Shown: positions 1 to 4,848 of the stretch, one piece after another
How positions within the stretch are numbered: the stretch's first letter is position 1
Layout: each line of letters starts with the position of its first letter
Origin: an uncultured Polymorphobacter sp.
GTDB lineage: Bacteria; Pseudomonadota; Alphaproteobacteria; Sphingomonadales; Sphingomonadaceae
Direction: 5' to 3'
DNA: 7,465 nt
Assembly: GCA_937894055.1 (NCBI GenBank)
Contig: CALDHQ010000599.1
Span: 1-7,465, forward strand
The notes under the pieces: model-generated
Seen by the model: the letters and a program-made list of their open reading frames with translations, nothing else
Told to the model about the DNA's origin: nothing
Databases searched by the model: none
Program-made: the position numbers and the translations under genes

Positions 1-564
1 AAGAATGGTGAGGGCTGGGCCACCGTTGCGCGCGAGCTCCGTCAGCGCCATCTCGGTCGCCCACTTCGATGTTTGGTAACCGTTGACGAGTTTCGGTGTG
101 AGATGAAGTGCTTCAGGAATATCCGCGGCTGGATTTAAACCACAAGTGTAAGCAGTAGAGACAGCAATGAACTTCTTCGCCTCCGGCGCATGCTCGGCCA
201 CCGCACGGTACAGTCCTAAGGCCATACCAAGATTGTTATCAAGGGACGTCGGAAGTTTTGAAAGTGAGTAGGTCATATCAGCGGCAGCGTGGATCACACA
301 TGAGATGTGGTCTACTCCTGACTGACGTAACAATTGAAGCGAAGAGAACTCCGAACCAGGTGTCCACGGCACGACCACCAGTTTATCCAGCGACGGCACT
401 TGCGTTCCATGCACATCCGCCAACTCCTGCAGATGCACACCCACAGCAAGTTCTCGACCTGGACGTACCAAAGCCGCGACATACTCACCACGCAAGAGAG
501 CACGCAGTGTCCACTCGCCGCCGACAAAACCTGTTGCACCCGTAACGAGAGTCCACTTAACCAC
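1..564 (-). CDS. Extended SDR, fatty-acyl/thioester reductase-like (NAD_binding_4 type), partial, C-terminus beyond window
   Basis: The minus-strand frame is open for 188 codons from a GTG at 564 to the window edge. It shows the landmarks of an extended short-chain dehydrogenase/reductase: an N-terminal NAD(P)-binding loop TGATGFVGG (residues 8-16), HAAAD at 92-96, the serine of VSTAY (135-139), and the catalytic YQTSK (163-167) followed by WATE. The spacing and the STAY motif resemble the NAD_binding_4 (male-sterility/thioester reductase) group, which reduces fatty acyl thioesters to aldehydes or alcohols. An ordinary sugar-nucleotide epimerase is less likely but not excluded. The GTG start is chosen because AGGA lies 7 nt upstream and the glycine-rich loop follows at once. 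The start overlaps the stop of the upstream AGPS-like gene by 8 nt, suggesting translational coupling in one operon. Codon use is less GC-biased than in the genes right of about 800. Substrate and product are inferred. Confidence 0.82.
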   Translation of the reverse strand, partial: MVKWTLVTGATGFVGGEWTLRALLRGEYVAALVRPGRELAVGVHLQELADVHGTQVPSLDKLVVVPWTPGSEFSSLQLLRQSGVDHISCVIHAAADMTYSLSKLPTSLDNNLGMALGLYRAVAEHAPEAKKFIAVSTAYTCGLNPAADIPEALHLTPKLVNGYQTSKWATEMALTELARNGGPALTIL

Positions 565-775
565 GGTTCGTTCCTAGATAAGGGTGAATGCGCTGAGGAA
601 CAAGACCACCAGGATTAAACATATCAGAGGGATCAAAAGCTTTCTTAAAAGCACCCAGCATGGCCTCACCACCAGGACCGATTTCTTTAGCGAGCCAAGG
701 AAGATGCTCGGTTCCCACAGCATGATGATGGCTGAGAGTTCCACCCGCGGCCACGATGGCATCCGCGTCGTGCGC
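557..775 (-). CDS. Alkylglycerone-phosphate synthase-like FAD-linked oxidase, C-terminal fragment only
   Basis: This is the last 68 or so codons of a flavoprotein of the FAD_binding_4/FAD-oxidase_C superfamily, ending with TAA at 559-557. The block DAIVAAGGTLSHHHAVGTEH begins at 763, followed by LPWLAKEIG, a lysine-rich helix AFKKAFDPSDMFNPGGL and the C-terminus. The HHH in GGTLSHHHAVG is the hallmark of alkyldihydroxyacetonephosphate synthases; glycolate and D-lactate oxidases usually have a GEHG-type motif there. AGPS swaps the acyl chain of acyl-DHAP for a fatty alcohol, making the ether bond of ether lipids. The frame stays open upstream to about 1069, but the protein there is arginine-rich and looks like the antisense of hrpB, so the true gene is cut at about 760-800. 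A full-length member would be about 450-600 aa. It overlaps the start of the reductase-like gene by 8 nt. The 5' coordinate given is approximate. Confidence 0.75.
   Translation of the reverse strand, partial: AHDADAIVAAGGTLSHHHAVGTEHLPWLAKEIGPGGEAMLGAFKKAFDPSDMFNPGGLVPQRIHPYLGTNRG
572..575 (-). promoter_or_regulatory. Ribosome binding site for the SDR-like gene
   Basis: AGGA on the minus strand lies 7 nt before the GTG at 564, inside the last codons of the AGPS-like gene. It supports the GTG start and translational coupling of the two genes. Confidence 0.5.
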
Positions 776-815
776 CGCGTCGACTTCTCGTACGGCCTGC
801 GGTACGGCATCACCA
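755..815. other. Head-to-head junction of two truncated genes (probable assembly chimera)
   Basis: The AGPS-like homology on the minus strand is convincing from about 763 leftward. The HrpB homology on the plus strand is convincing from about 810 rightward and possibly from 776. Both genes lack everything 5' of this short interval. Base composition also changes here, from mixed with A/T-rich patches on the left to uniformly GC-rich on the right. No insertion sequence, integrase or clear repeat lies at the boundary. The exact breakpoint cannot be fixed by reading alone. Confidence 0.7.
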
Positions 816-1036
816 CGACGGTGGCGGGCGTGCCGTTGTTGCTGCGACTGTTGTCGCCTGCGCACCGCCCCATCCAGACGACGCGCGACCTGCCGGGGTT
901 CTGGCGCGGCAGCTGGGCGGCGGTGAAGGCTGAAATGAAGGGTCGCTACCCGCGGCACCCCTGGCCCGACGATCCGGCGGCGGCGCCTGCCACCACGCGC
1001 ACCAAGCGTGCCGACCAATTGCGCGGCAAGCCTTGA
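776..1036 (+). CDS. hrpB: ATP-dependent helicase HrpB, C-terminal fragment only
   Basis: The plus-strand frame ending at TGA 1034-1036 gives the characteristic tail of HrpB, a DEAH/DExH-box RNA-helicase-like protein. Visible blocks are AGVPLLLRLLSPAHRPIQTT, then RDLPGFWRGSW, then EMKGRYPRHPWPDDP and a basic tail. These match what I know of the conserved HrpB C-terminal domain, where the RGRYP(K/R)H.WP stretch is nearly invariant. Only about 86 codons remain of a protein usually around 820 aa, so the helicase motifs are all missing. Upstream of about 776-810 the frame no longer resembles HrpB, because it enters the antisense of the AGPS-like gene. The 5' boundary is therefore a junction, not a start codon. 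The gene lies 73 nt before the complex I subunit gene on the same strand. The biological role of HrpB is poorly defined in most bacteria. Confidence 0.82.
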   Translation, partial: RVDFSYGLRYGITTTVAGVPLLLRLLSPAHRPIQTTRDLPGFWRGSWAAVKAEMKGRYPRHPWPDDPAAAPATTRTKRADQLRGKP

Positions 1037-1109
1037 CCTTGCGGCGTTCCTCGCCCAAGTCCCCATCAAGAGGTTCGGCCACTACAGTTTCGGCGGGAGT
1101 GCACAGGCG

Positions 1110-1388
1110 ATGAAGGCGCGCATCTATCAGCGACCCAAGAATGCAATGCAGTCGGGGCATGCGCGCACCGGGCAATGGGTTCTCGCTGTTGAGCCTGAAG
1201 CACCGCAGCACGCCGATCCGCTGACCGGCTGGGCCGGCTCGGGCAACACTGCGGCACAGGTGCAGCTGACCTTCCCCGACCGTGACGCCGCGATTGCCTA
1301 TGCCAAGGCGCAGGGCCTCGACTATGCCATCGTCCCGCTGGGCAGCCACAGCCTCAAGCTGCAGGCCTACGCCGACAATTTCAGATAG
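1110..1388 (+). CDS. NADH dehydrogenase accessory subunit, NDUFS4-like (ETC complex I subunit conserved region)
   Basis: This 92-aa protein carries the ETC_C1/NDUFS4 signature: an N-terminal [14 protein letters not shown] stretch, W23 in the GQWVL strand, the core [11 protein letters not shown] (residues 37-47), and [21 protein letters not shown] followed by YAIV. In mitochondria NDUFS4 is an 18-kDa accessory subunit on the peripheral arm of respiratory complex I. Short homologues occur in alphaproteobacteria, including Paracoccus, where they are part of complex I. The length of about 90-100 aa is normal for the bacterial form. The ATG at 1110 is chosen because GGGAG lies 10 nt upstream (1095-1099) and the conserved domain begins within a few residues; an in-frame ATG at 1008 overlaps hrpB and adds non-conserved sequence. 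It sits 73 nt after hrpB and 13 nt before tRNA-Arg, so it may be cotranscribed with the tRNA. The main nuo operon is not in this window. Confidence 0.85.
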   Translation: MKARIYQRPKNAMQSGHARTGQWVLAVEPEAPQHADPLTGWAGSGNTAAQVQLTFPDRDAAIAYAKAQGLDYAIVPLGSHSLKLQAYADNFR

Positions 1389-1401
1389 GCCGCAGGCCTC
1401 T

Positions 1402-1478
1402 GCGCCCGTAGCTCAGTTGGATAGAGCGCGGGACTTCTAATCCTGAGGTCGCTGGTTCGAATCCAGCCGGGCGCACCA
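1402..1478 (+). tRNA. tRNA-Arg (anticodon TCT), CCA encoded
   Basis: A complete cloverleaf can be folded by eye. The acceptor stem is GCGCCCG/CGGGCGC, the D stem GCTC/GAGC, the anticodon stem CGGGA/TCCTG (one G-T pair) with loop CTTCTAA, and the T stem GCTGG/CCAGC around TTCGAAT. The anticodon TCT reads AGA/AGG arginine codons, which are rare in GC-rich genomes. Discriminator A at 1475 is followed by an encoded CCA at 1476-1478. There are only 13 nt between the preceding stop codon and the 5' end, so it is probably processed from a transcript shared with the complex I subunit gene. Confidence 0.97.
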
Positions 1479-1497
1479 CGAATGACCGATGATGCGC

Positions 1498-1523
1498 CTC
1501 CGGCGGGTGATGGCCCGCCGGAG
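1498..1523. terminator. Hairpin between convergent tRNA-Arg and DUF3011 gene, likely bidirectional terminator
   Basis: A perfect 10-bp GC-rich inverted repeat, CTCCGGCGGG (1498-1507) and CCCGCCGGAG (1514-1523), encloses the loop TGATGG. It lies 19 nt after the tRNA end and 15 nt past the stop of the leftward gene. On the plus strand it is followed only by ATTTC, so there is no strong U-tract in either direction. Given its position it probably ends transcription from both sides. Confidence 0.7.
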
Positions 1524-1538
1524 ATTTCGCGTGCCCGA

Positions 1539-2600
1539 TCAGCTGCCGAAATCGATCGCCAGCAACTGCGGTCCGTCGGCGCGGCAGGTCAGTGTCACCG
1601 AGCGCGACTCGTCAGGGTAGCTGGTGATCAGCTGCGCGCGCAGTTCCCAGCCGTCACTGACGCGGGTCAGCGAGGTGACGCGGTCGAGGCTGATCTGCGT
1701 GCCGCCGGTGGCACCGATCTGGCGTGCAGCTTCATCGAGGCAGGTCTGCACCGAAGGCCGGCGATCGGTCGGGATCGCCGACAGATTGGCGACAATGGCG
1801 GCCGGCGGTGCGCTGGCGTTGACCGGCGGGGTCGTAGTGCTGCTCGACTTGCCCGAATTGCTGCTGGCGGCGAGCAGTGCGATCAACCCGGCGGCGAGCG
1901 CGACACCGGCGACGACTTCACCGGTATTGTTGTTGTTATTGTTGCCACCGTTGTTGTTGCCATAACCGAAGCCGAATTCGCCGCGGCAGCCCTGGTTCAC
2001 CCAGATGCCGCCATTGTCGAAGCCCCAGCTGCGGCCGCGCTGGCAGGTGCCGGCGAGCGTGCGCAGCAGGTCAACGCGGCCATTGGTGTTGGCGTTGCAG
2101 CGCCGGAACGCATAGTTCCACGATTCGCAGCGGAGCGTACCGGCATAGCCGCGGCCCCAATTGTTGTTATTGTTGTTGTTATTATTGTTATTGTTCCCAA
2201 ACTGGAACTGCGCGCGGCAGCCGCCATCGACCCAGATGGCGTTGCGGTCATAGCCCCAAGTCCGGCCCTCGTTGCAGTTGCCGGCAATGCGGCGCGTCAG
2301 CTGGACATTGTTGCCGGTGTTCGCCGGGCAGCGACGGTACTGATAGTCCCACGATTCGCAGGTCAGCTGGCCGCTGCCGCCCGAGTTGTTCCAGTTGCTG
2401 TTATTGTTCCAGTTGTTGTTATTGCTGTTGCTGTTGCCGGAACCGCCCCAGCTGCTGTTGCCACTGTTCCCTGAGCCGCCCCAGTTGCTCGGCGACTGCC
2501 GCGATGACGATGCATCGGGCGGTGTCGATTGCGCCAGTGCGCCGACTTGCGGAATGACCAGTGCGCCGCAGGTCAGCAGCGTTGTCAGATTGCGTAGCAT
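1539..2600 (-). CDS. Secreted/membrane-anchored protein with two DUF3011-like repeats, Asn-rich linkers and a C-terminal domain
   Basis: This 353-aa protein starts at the ATG at 2600, with GGGGAG 9 nt upstream (minus 2615-2610). It opens with a signal peptide (residues 1-23, ending GALAQ), then a Ser/Gly/Asn/Trp-rich stretch (about 35-78). Two DUF3011-like repeats follow at 79-134 and 156-211, each with four cysteines (C81, C91, C109, C128; C158, C168, C186, C205) and a WG(Y/F)D..(A/G)IWV..GCR core. They are separated by 12 consecutive asparagines (136-147). A second Asn-rich tract (215-225) leads into a hydrophobic or glycine-zipper-like segment (about 228-246), a Ser/Thr/Pro linker and an unrecognised domain (about 270-353) with C287 and C339. 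Function is unknown; the repeats look disulfide-bonded and extracytoplasmic. It lies 38 nt downstream of a related gene, probably by tandem duplication, in one operon. The in-frame upstream extension to 2810 only overlaps that gene and is rejected. Confidence 0.85.
   Translation of the reverse strand: MLRNLTTLLTCGALVIPQVGALAQSTPPDASSSRQSPSNWGGSGNSGNSSWGGSGNSNSNNNNWNNNSNWNNSGGSGQLTCESWDYQYRRCPANTGNNVQLTRRIAGNCNEGRTWGYDRNAIWVDGGCRAQFQFGNNNNNNNNNNNNWGRGYAGTLRCESWNYAFRRCNANTNGRVDLLRTLAGTCQRGRSWGFDNGGIWVNQGCRGEFGFGYGNNNGGNNNNNNTGEVVAGVALAAGLIALLAASSNSGKSSSTTTPPVNASAPPAAIVANLSAIPTDRRPSVQTCLDEAARQIGATGGTQISLDRVTSLTRVSDGWELRAQLITSYPDESRSVTLTCRADGPQLLAIDFGS
1926..1958 (-). repeat. Asn-rich codon tract (NNNGGNNNNNN)
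   Basis: AAC/AAT codons encode residues 215-225 of the second DUF3011-like protein, just before its hydrophobic segment. It is a low-complexity linker that may vary in length. Confidence 0.8.
1968..2135 (-). repeat. DUF3011-like repeat 2 of the downstream protein
   Basis: This encodes residues 156-211: L.CESWNY....C at the start, then [20 protein letters not shown] and an aromatic strand. It has the same four-cysteine plan as the four other copies between 2199 and 3334. Confidence 0.8.
2160..2195 (-). repeat. Run of 12 asparagine codons
   Basis: Mixed AAT and AAC codons (read as ATT/GTT on the plus strand) give residues 136-147, all Asn. It is an A/T-rich island in an otherwise GC-rich gene. 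The mix of codons suggests either age or selection against slippage. Confidence 0.9.
2199..2366 (-). repeat. DUF3011-like repeat 1 of the downstream protein
   Basis: This encodes residues 79-134: [13 protein letters not shown], then RIAGNC and [19 protein letters not shown]. Four cysteines are conserved with the other repeats. Confidence 0.8.
2382..2432 (-). repeat. Ser/Asn/Trp-rich low-complexity tract
   Basis: This encodes residues 57-73 ([17 protein letters not shown]), part of a longer Gly/Ser/Asn region between the signal peptide and the first repeat. Tryptophans recur every few residues. Confidence 0.75.
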
Positions 2601-2609
2601 ACGTTCAAT

Positions 2610-2615
2610 CTCCCC
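2610..2615 (-). promoter_or_regulatory. Ribosome binding site of the downstream DUF3011 gene
   Basis: GGGGAG lies 9 nt before the ATG at 2600 and fixes the start just ahead of the signal peptide. Confidence 0.7.
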
Positions 2616-2638
2616 AAACAGATCGGTCGCGGCTGCTA

Positions 2639-3421
2639 TCAGCCGTCGACCATGAATTCGGCGCGGCAGCCGCCGTTGACCCAGATGCCGCCGCGATCCC
2701 AGCCCCAGGTGCGGTTCATCTTGCACTCGCCGGCGATGATATTGGTGATGCGCACACCGACCCGGATGCTCGCCGGGCAGCGCGCCGGCTTGTAATCCCA
2801 CGACTGGCACTTGACCTTGTAGCCTTGGTTCTGCGGCGGGTAATAGCCGCCGCCGCCATTGTTGCCGCCGCCACCGTAGAAGACGCGGAACTCGGCGCGG
2901 CAGCCATCGGACACCCAGATGCCACCGCGGTCATAGCCCCAGGTGCGGTTTTGCACGCAGTTGCCGGCAATGCGGCGGCTCATCTCGACACCGCCACGCG
3001 TGTCGACTTGGCAACGCGCGTTTTGATAATTCCACGACTCGCACTTGATGACAGTCGTGCCCTGGTTGCCGCCGGGGTAGTAGCCACCACCGCCGCCACC
3101 AGGATAGCCGCCGCCGCCCGGGTAGCCGCCGCCACCGGGATAGCCGCCACCGTTATAGGCGGTCTGATAGCTGAAGCGCGCGCGGCAGCCGTTGTTGACC
3201 CAGATGGCACCGCGGTCGAAGCCCCAGCTGCGGCCCTGATAGCATTGCCCGGCGATCACGCTGGTCAATTGCGCATCGACCAGATTGTCGACGGGGCAGC
3301 GCGCCGGCTGATAGTTCCACGATTCGCATTTGAGGTCGCCGCGCGTCTGAGCAGAAGCCGCGCTGGCGCCAAACAGGCCGACCAAAAGCGCGAACGCCAC
3401 AGCAAATAGGGAACGCCGCAT
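2639..3421 (-). CDS. Secreted protein of three DUF3011-like repeats with Gly/Tyr/Pro linkers
   Basis: This 260-aa protein starts at the ATG at 3421. GGAGG lies 5 nt upstream, inside the possible five-codon TTG-started extension to 3436, which argues against that earlier start. Residues 1-24 are a signal peptide with positive RR, a hydrophobic core and an ASA-Q cleavage site. Three repeats follow at about 30-84, 125-181 and 203-258, each with four cysteines (C32, C42, C60, C79; C127, C137, C155, C174; C205, C215, C233, C252). Each repeat follows the pattern CxSW(N/D)Y..(A/R)RC, then IAG.C, then (S/T)WG(F/Y/W)DRG.IWV..GCRA.F. The first linker is a GGGGYP tandem array; the second is Gly/Asn/Tyr/Pro-rich. 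Even cysteine numbers suggest two disulfides per repeat in the periplasm or outside. The molecular role of DUF3011 is unknown to me; carbohydrate or surface binding is a guess. It starts 23 nt after the ATPase stop and is followed by its paralogue. Confidence 0.88.
   Translation of the reverse strand: MRRSLFAVAFALLVGLFGASAASAQTRGDLKCESWNYQPARCPVDNLVDAQLTSVIAGQCYQGRSWGFDRGAIWVNNGCRARFSYQTAYNGGGYPGGGGYPGGGGYPGGGGGGYYPGGNQGTTVIKCESWNYQNARCQVDTRGGVEMSRRIAGNCVQNRTWGYDRGGIWVSDGCRAEFRVFYGGGGNNGGGGYYPPQNQGYKVKCQSWDYKPARCPASIRVGVRITNIIAGECKMNRTWGWDRGGIWVNGGCRAEFMVDG
2648..2815 (-). repeat. DUF3011-like repeat 3 of the upstream protein
   Basis: This encodes residues 203-258: VKCQSWDYKPARCPA, then IIAGEC and RTWGWDRGGIWVNGGCRAEF. 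It ends two residues before the C-terminus. Confidence 0.8.
2879..3049 (-). repeat. DUF3011-like repeat 2 of the upstream protein
   Basis: This encodes residues 125-181: IKCESWNYQNARC, then RIAGNC and RTWGYDRGGIWVSDGCRAEF. It is very close to repeat 3 and to repeat 1 of the neighbouring gene. Confidence 0.8.
3089..3142 (-). repeat. Three 18-nt tandem units encoding YPGGGG
   Basis: Residues 94-111 of the three-repeat protein are three copies of YPGGGG, extended on both sides by more Gly/Tyr/Pro. The nucleotide copies are nearly identical, so copy-number change by slippage is plausible. It forms a flexible linker between two disulfide-rich modules. Confidence 0.85.
3170..3334 (-). repeat. DUF3011-like repeat 1 of the upstream protein
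   Basis: This encodes residues 30-84: LKCESWNYQPARCPV, then VIAGQC and RSWGFDRGAIWVNNGCRARF. Confidence 0.8.
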
Positions 3422-3444
3422 CTTCGCCTCCGCCAACGCGATTT

Positions 3445-4350
3445 CTAACTGGTTGCAAATCCGCCCGATTGCCGGACCGTGTCAAGTACAACGCCATCAC
3501 GGCCGGCAAGTTCCTGAATGAACTGCCAGGCGACTCGCCCCGACCGGCTGCCGCGCGTCATCGCCCATGCCAGCGCCTCGGCAGGCTCGGCGGTCAGGCC
3601 ATAGGTCTTGGCATAACCCGCGACGATGGCGAGATAGGTCGGCTGATCGCAGTTGTGGAAGCCGAGGCTGAGCCCGAACCGGTCAGCAAGCGCCAGCCGG
3701 TCATCGAGCACATCGCGGGCGTTGATGGCGTTCGCGGCCTCCGCATCGGCATGCTCGCGCGCCACCAGATGGCGGCGGTTCGAGGTGACGATGACGCGGA
3801 CATTGTCGGGCCGCGCCTCGATGCCGCCTTCGAGCACCGAGCGAAGTGCCTTGTACTGGTGTTCATCGGCTTCGAACGACAGGTCATCGGCAAACACCAG
3901 CGCGGGTAATGGCTGCTTGGAAAGTTGCGCGAACAGGTCGCCAAGGCTGGCAATATCGTCACGCGCCACCTGCACGAGCGCCAGCGGCGTGCCCTGCGCG
4001 CACAGCGTGGCATGCACGGCCTTGACCAGCGAACTTTTGCCCATGCCGCGTGCGCCCCACAGCAGCACGTCATGCGCGGGCAGTCCGGCTGCCAGCCGTC
4101 TGCAGTTCTCGAGCAGCGCCGCCTTTTGCGGCTCGACCCCTTCGAAGCAATCGAGCGGCTGCGTCCGCGCCGGTTGCACCGCGCGCAGCTGGTGGTGCGA
4201 CCAGACGAACGAATGGCTGCCATCGGCTGCCACCGCGCCCGACACCGGCAGCGGCGGCGGTGCCAGTCGCTCGAGCGCATCGGCGATCCGTGCCAGCGTG
4301 GCCGCGATATCGGGCGCGGAAGTGGCTTCGTTGAGCGGGGGCAGCGGCAT
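3445..4350 (-). CDS. AAA-type ATP-binding protein of the DUF815 family
   Basis: This 301-aa cytoplasmic protein has the layout of DUF815 (a P-loop AAA family): a variable N-terminus with a predicted helix (about 10-30), Walker A GARGMGKSS (99-107), Walker B LVFADDLSFE (151-160), a sensor-1-like VTSNRRHL (189-196), an arginine-finger-like LADRFGL (221-227) and a C-terminal small domain with RSGRVAWQF (269-277). Length is normal for alphaproteobacterial members (about 280-300 aa). The family's substrate is not established; I make no functional claim beyond ATP binding and likely hydrolysis. No clear Shine-Dalgarno sequence precedes the ATG at 4350. That start is kept because the conserved part needs little N-terminal extension and the upstream region looks like a promoter. 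The gene is divergent from yajC and is followed after 23 nt by the secreted repeat proteins, with which it may be cotranscribed. Confidence 0.88.
   Translation of the reverse strand: MPLPPLNEATSAPDIAATLARIADALERLAPPPLPVSGAVAADGSHSFVWSHHQLRAVQPARTQPLDCFEGVEPQKAALLENCRRLAAGLPAHDVLLWGARGMGKSSLVKAVHATLCAQGTPLALVQVARDDIASLGDLFAQLSKQPLPALVFADDLSFEADEHQYKALRSVLEGGIEARPDNVRVIVTSNRRHLVAREHADAEAANAINARDVLDDRLALADRFGLSLGFHNCDQPTYLAIVAGYAKTYGLTAEPAEALAWAMTRGSRSGRVAWQFIQELAGRDGVVLDTVRQSGGFATS
3480..3485 (-). promoter_or_regulatory. Possible -35 element (TTGACA) upstream of the DUF3011 pair
   Basis: A perfect TTGACA occurs on the minus strand inside the last codons of the ATPase gene, about 60 nt before the DUF3011 start. 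The hexamer at the right distance downstream (GGATTT or GATTTG) matches -10 consensus poorly, so an internal promoter is only a possibility. Confidence 0.2.
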
Positions 4351-4386
4351 GGCGAGGGTCCGGGGTTGAAACTGAATGGGCGCTCT

Positions 4387-4413
4387 ATGACATAGCTCAG
4401 GCTGTCATGACAT
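4387..4413. promoter_or_regulatory. Direct repeat ATGACAT x2 with embedded palindrome in divergent promoter region
   Basis: ATGACAT occurs at 4387-4393 and again at 4407-4413, exactly 20 bp apart (about two helical turns). The second copy lies within a perfect 10-bp palindrome TGTCATGACA (4403-4412). The pair sits between the divergent ATPase and yajC starts, just upstream of the likely yajC promoter. An operator is plausible; the regulator is unknown. Confidence 0.35.
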
Positions 4414-4430
4414 GATTTGCTGGCCCGCAT

Positions 4431-4458
4431 TTGCTTGGGCGTCGCGTTCTTGTATAGG
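4431..4458 (+). promoter_or_regulatory. Probable sigma70-type promoter of yajC-secD-secF
   Basis: TTGCTT (4431-4436) and TATAGG (4453-4458) are separated by 16 bp and lie 40 nt before the yajC start. Both hexamers are fair matches to the -35 and -10 consensus, in a spacer with no gene. Confidence 0.45.
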
Positions 4459-4497
4459 CGGCAGCATATTCAATCACGCAATACGGAAGTCACGTTC

Positions 4498-4839
4498 ATG
4501 TTCGCATCACCGGCCTTTGCACAAACGGCGGGGGCTTCAGGCGGCGCCGCTGCCTTCATCCAGTTCGTGCCGCTGATCGCGATCTTCGTGATCTTCTATT
4601 TCCTGATGATCCGGCCGCAGCAAAAGCGCGTCAAGGCGCACCGCGCGATGATCGATGCCGTCAAGAAGGGCGACGAAGTCGTCACCGGCGGCGGGCTGAT
4701 CGGGCGCGTCATCAAGGTCAGCGACGGCGAAGTCGAAATCGAACTGTCGCCGACGGTCAAGGTCAAGGCGCTCAAGGGCACGCTGACCGATGTTCGCACG
4801 CGCGGTGCTCCCGCGGCTGCCAACGACGCCAAGAGCTGA
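4498..4839 (+). CDS. yajC: Preprotein translocase subunit YajC
   Basis: This 113-aa single-pass inner-membrane protein is an auxiliary partner of SecDF and of the SecYEG translocon. It has a short Ala/Gly-rich N-terminus, one membrane segment (about 20-37), the family signature FLMIRPQQKR (35-44) right after it, and a small cytoplasmic domain with KKGDEVVTGGGLIGRV (56-71). Length matches the family (E. coli about 110 aa). The ATG at 4498 is chosen over one at 4417 because GGAAG sits 8 nt upstream (4485-4489). The earlier start would also run through the likely promoter and place a non-conserved arginine-rich stretch before the normal MFASPAFAQ opening. It is the first gene of yajC-secD-secF, with 9 nt before secD, the usual order in alphaproteobacteria. 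Confidence 0.96.
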   Translation: MFASPAFAQTAGASGGAAAFIQFVPLIAIFVIFYFLMIRPQQKRVKAHRAMIDAVKKGDEVVTGGGLIGRVIKVSDGEVEIELSPTVKVKALKGTLTDVRTRGAPAAANDAKS

Positions 4840-4848
4840 GCCAACTGA

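Noticed and set aside
584..780. Upstream extension of the HrpB frame to an ATG at 584
   Set aside because: The 60-odd residues before about 776 do not look like HrpB and are antisense to the AGPS-like tail. The open frame crosses the junction by chance.
1026..1041. Small inverted repeat GCAAG...CTTGC after hrpB as a terminator
   Set aside because: Only 5 bp of stem, no T-run, and it overlaps the stop codon; too weak to call.
776..1069. Upstream extension of the AGPS-like frame to 1069
   Set aside because: The added residues are Arg/Gln/His-rich antisense of hrpB and lack any FAD-oxidase pattern.
1402..1478. tRNA-Arg as an integration site of a genomic island
   Set aside because: No integrase, no direct repeat of the tRNA 3' end and no compositional change are visible downstream of it in this window. 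The following genes share the host's composition apart from Asn tracts.
1482..2474. 330-codon open frame on the plus strand opposite the second DUF3011 gene
   Set aside because: It gives Ala/Val/Ile-rich low-complexity protein made from the reverse of Asn codons, starts inside the terminator hairpin region, and conflicts with a signal-peptide protein having good repeats on the minus strand.
1926..3334. Regularly spaced repeats as a possible CRISPR-like array
   Set aside because: The periodic copies of about 165 nt encode conserved protein modules in one frame, with coding-type divergence and no short repeat-spacer structure.
2561..3409. 282-codon open frame on the plus strand opposite the first DUF3011 gene
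   Set aside because: It is a repetitive shadow of the three repeats, with no ribosome site or domain of its own.
3653..4369. Open frames on the plus strand opposite the ATPase
   Set aside because: Ser/Ala/Arg-rich shadow products. The minus strand has Walker A, Walker B and sensor motifs in order.
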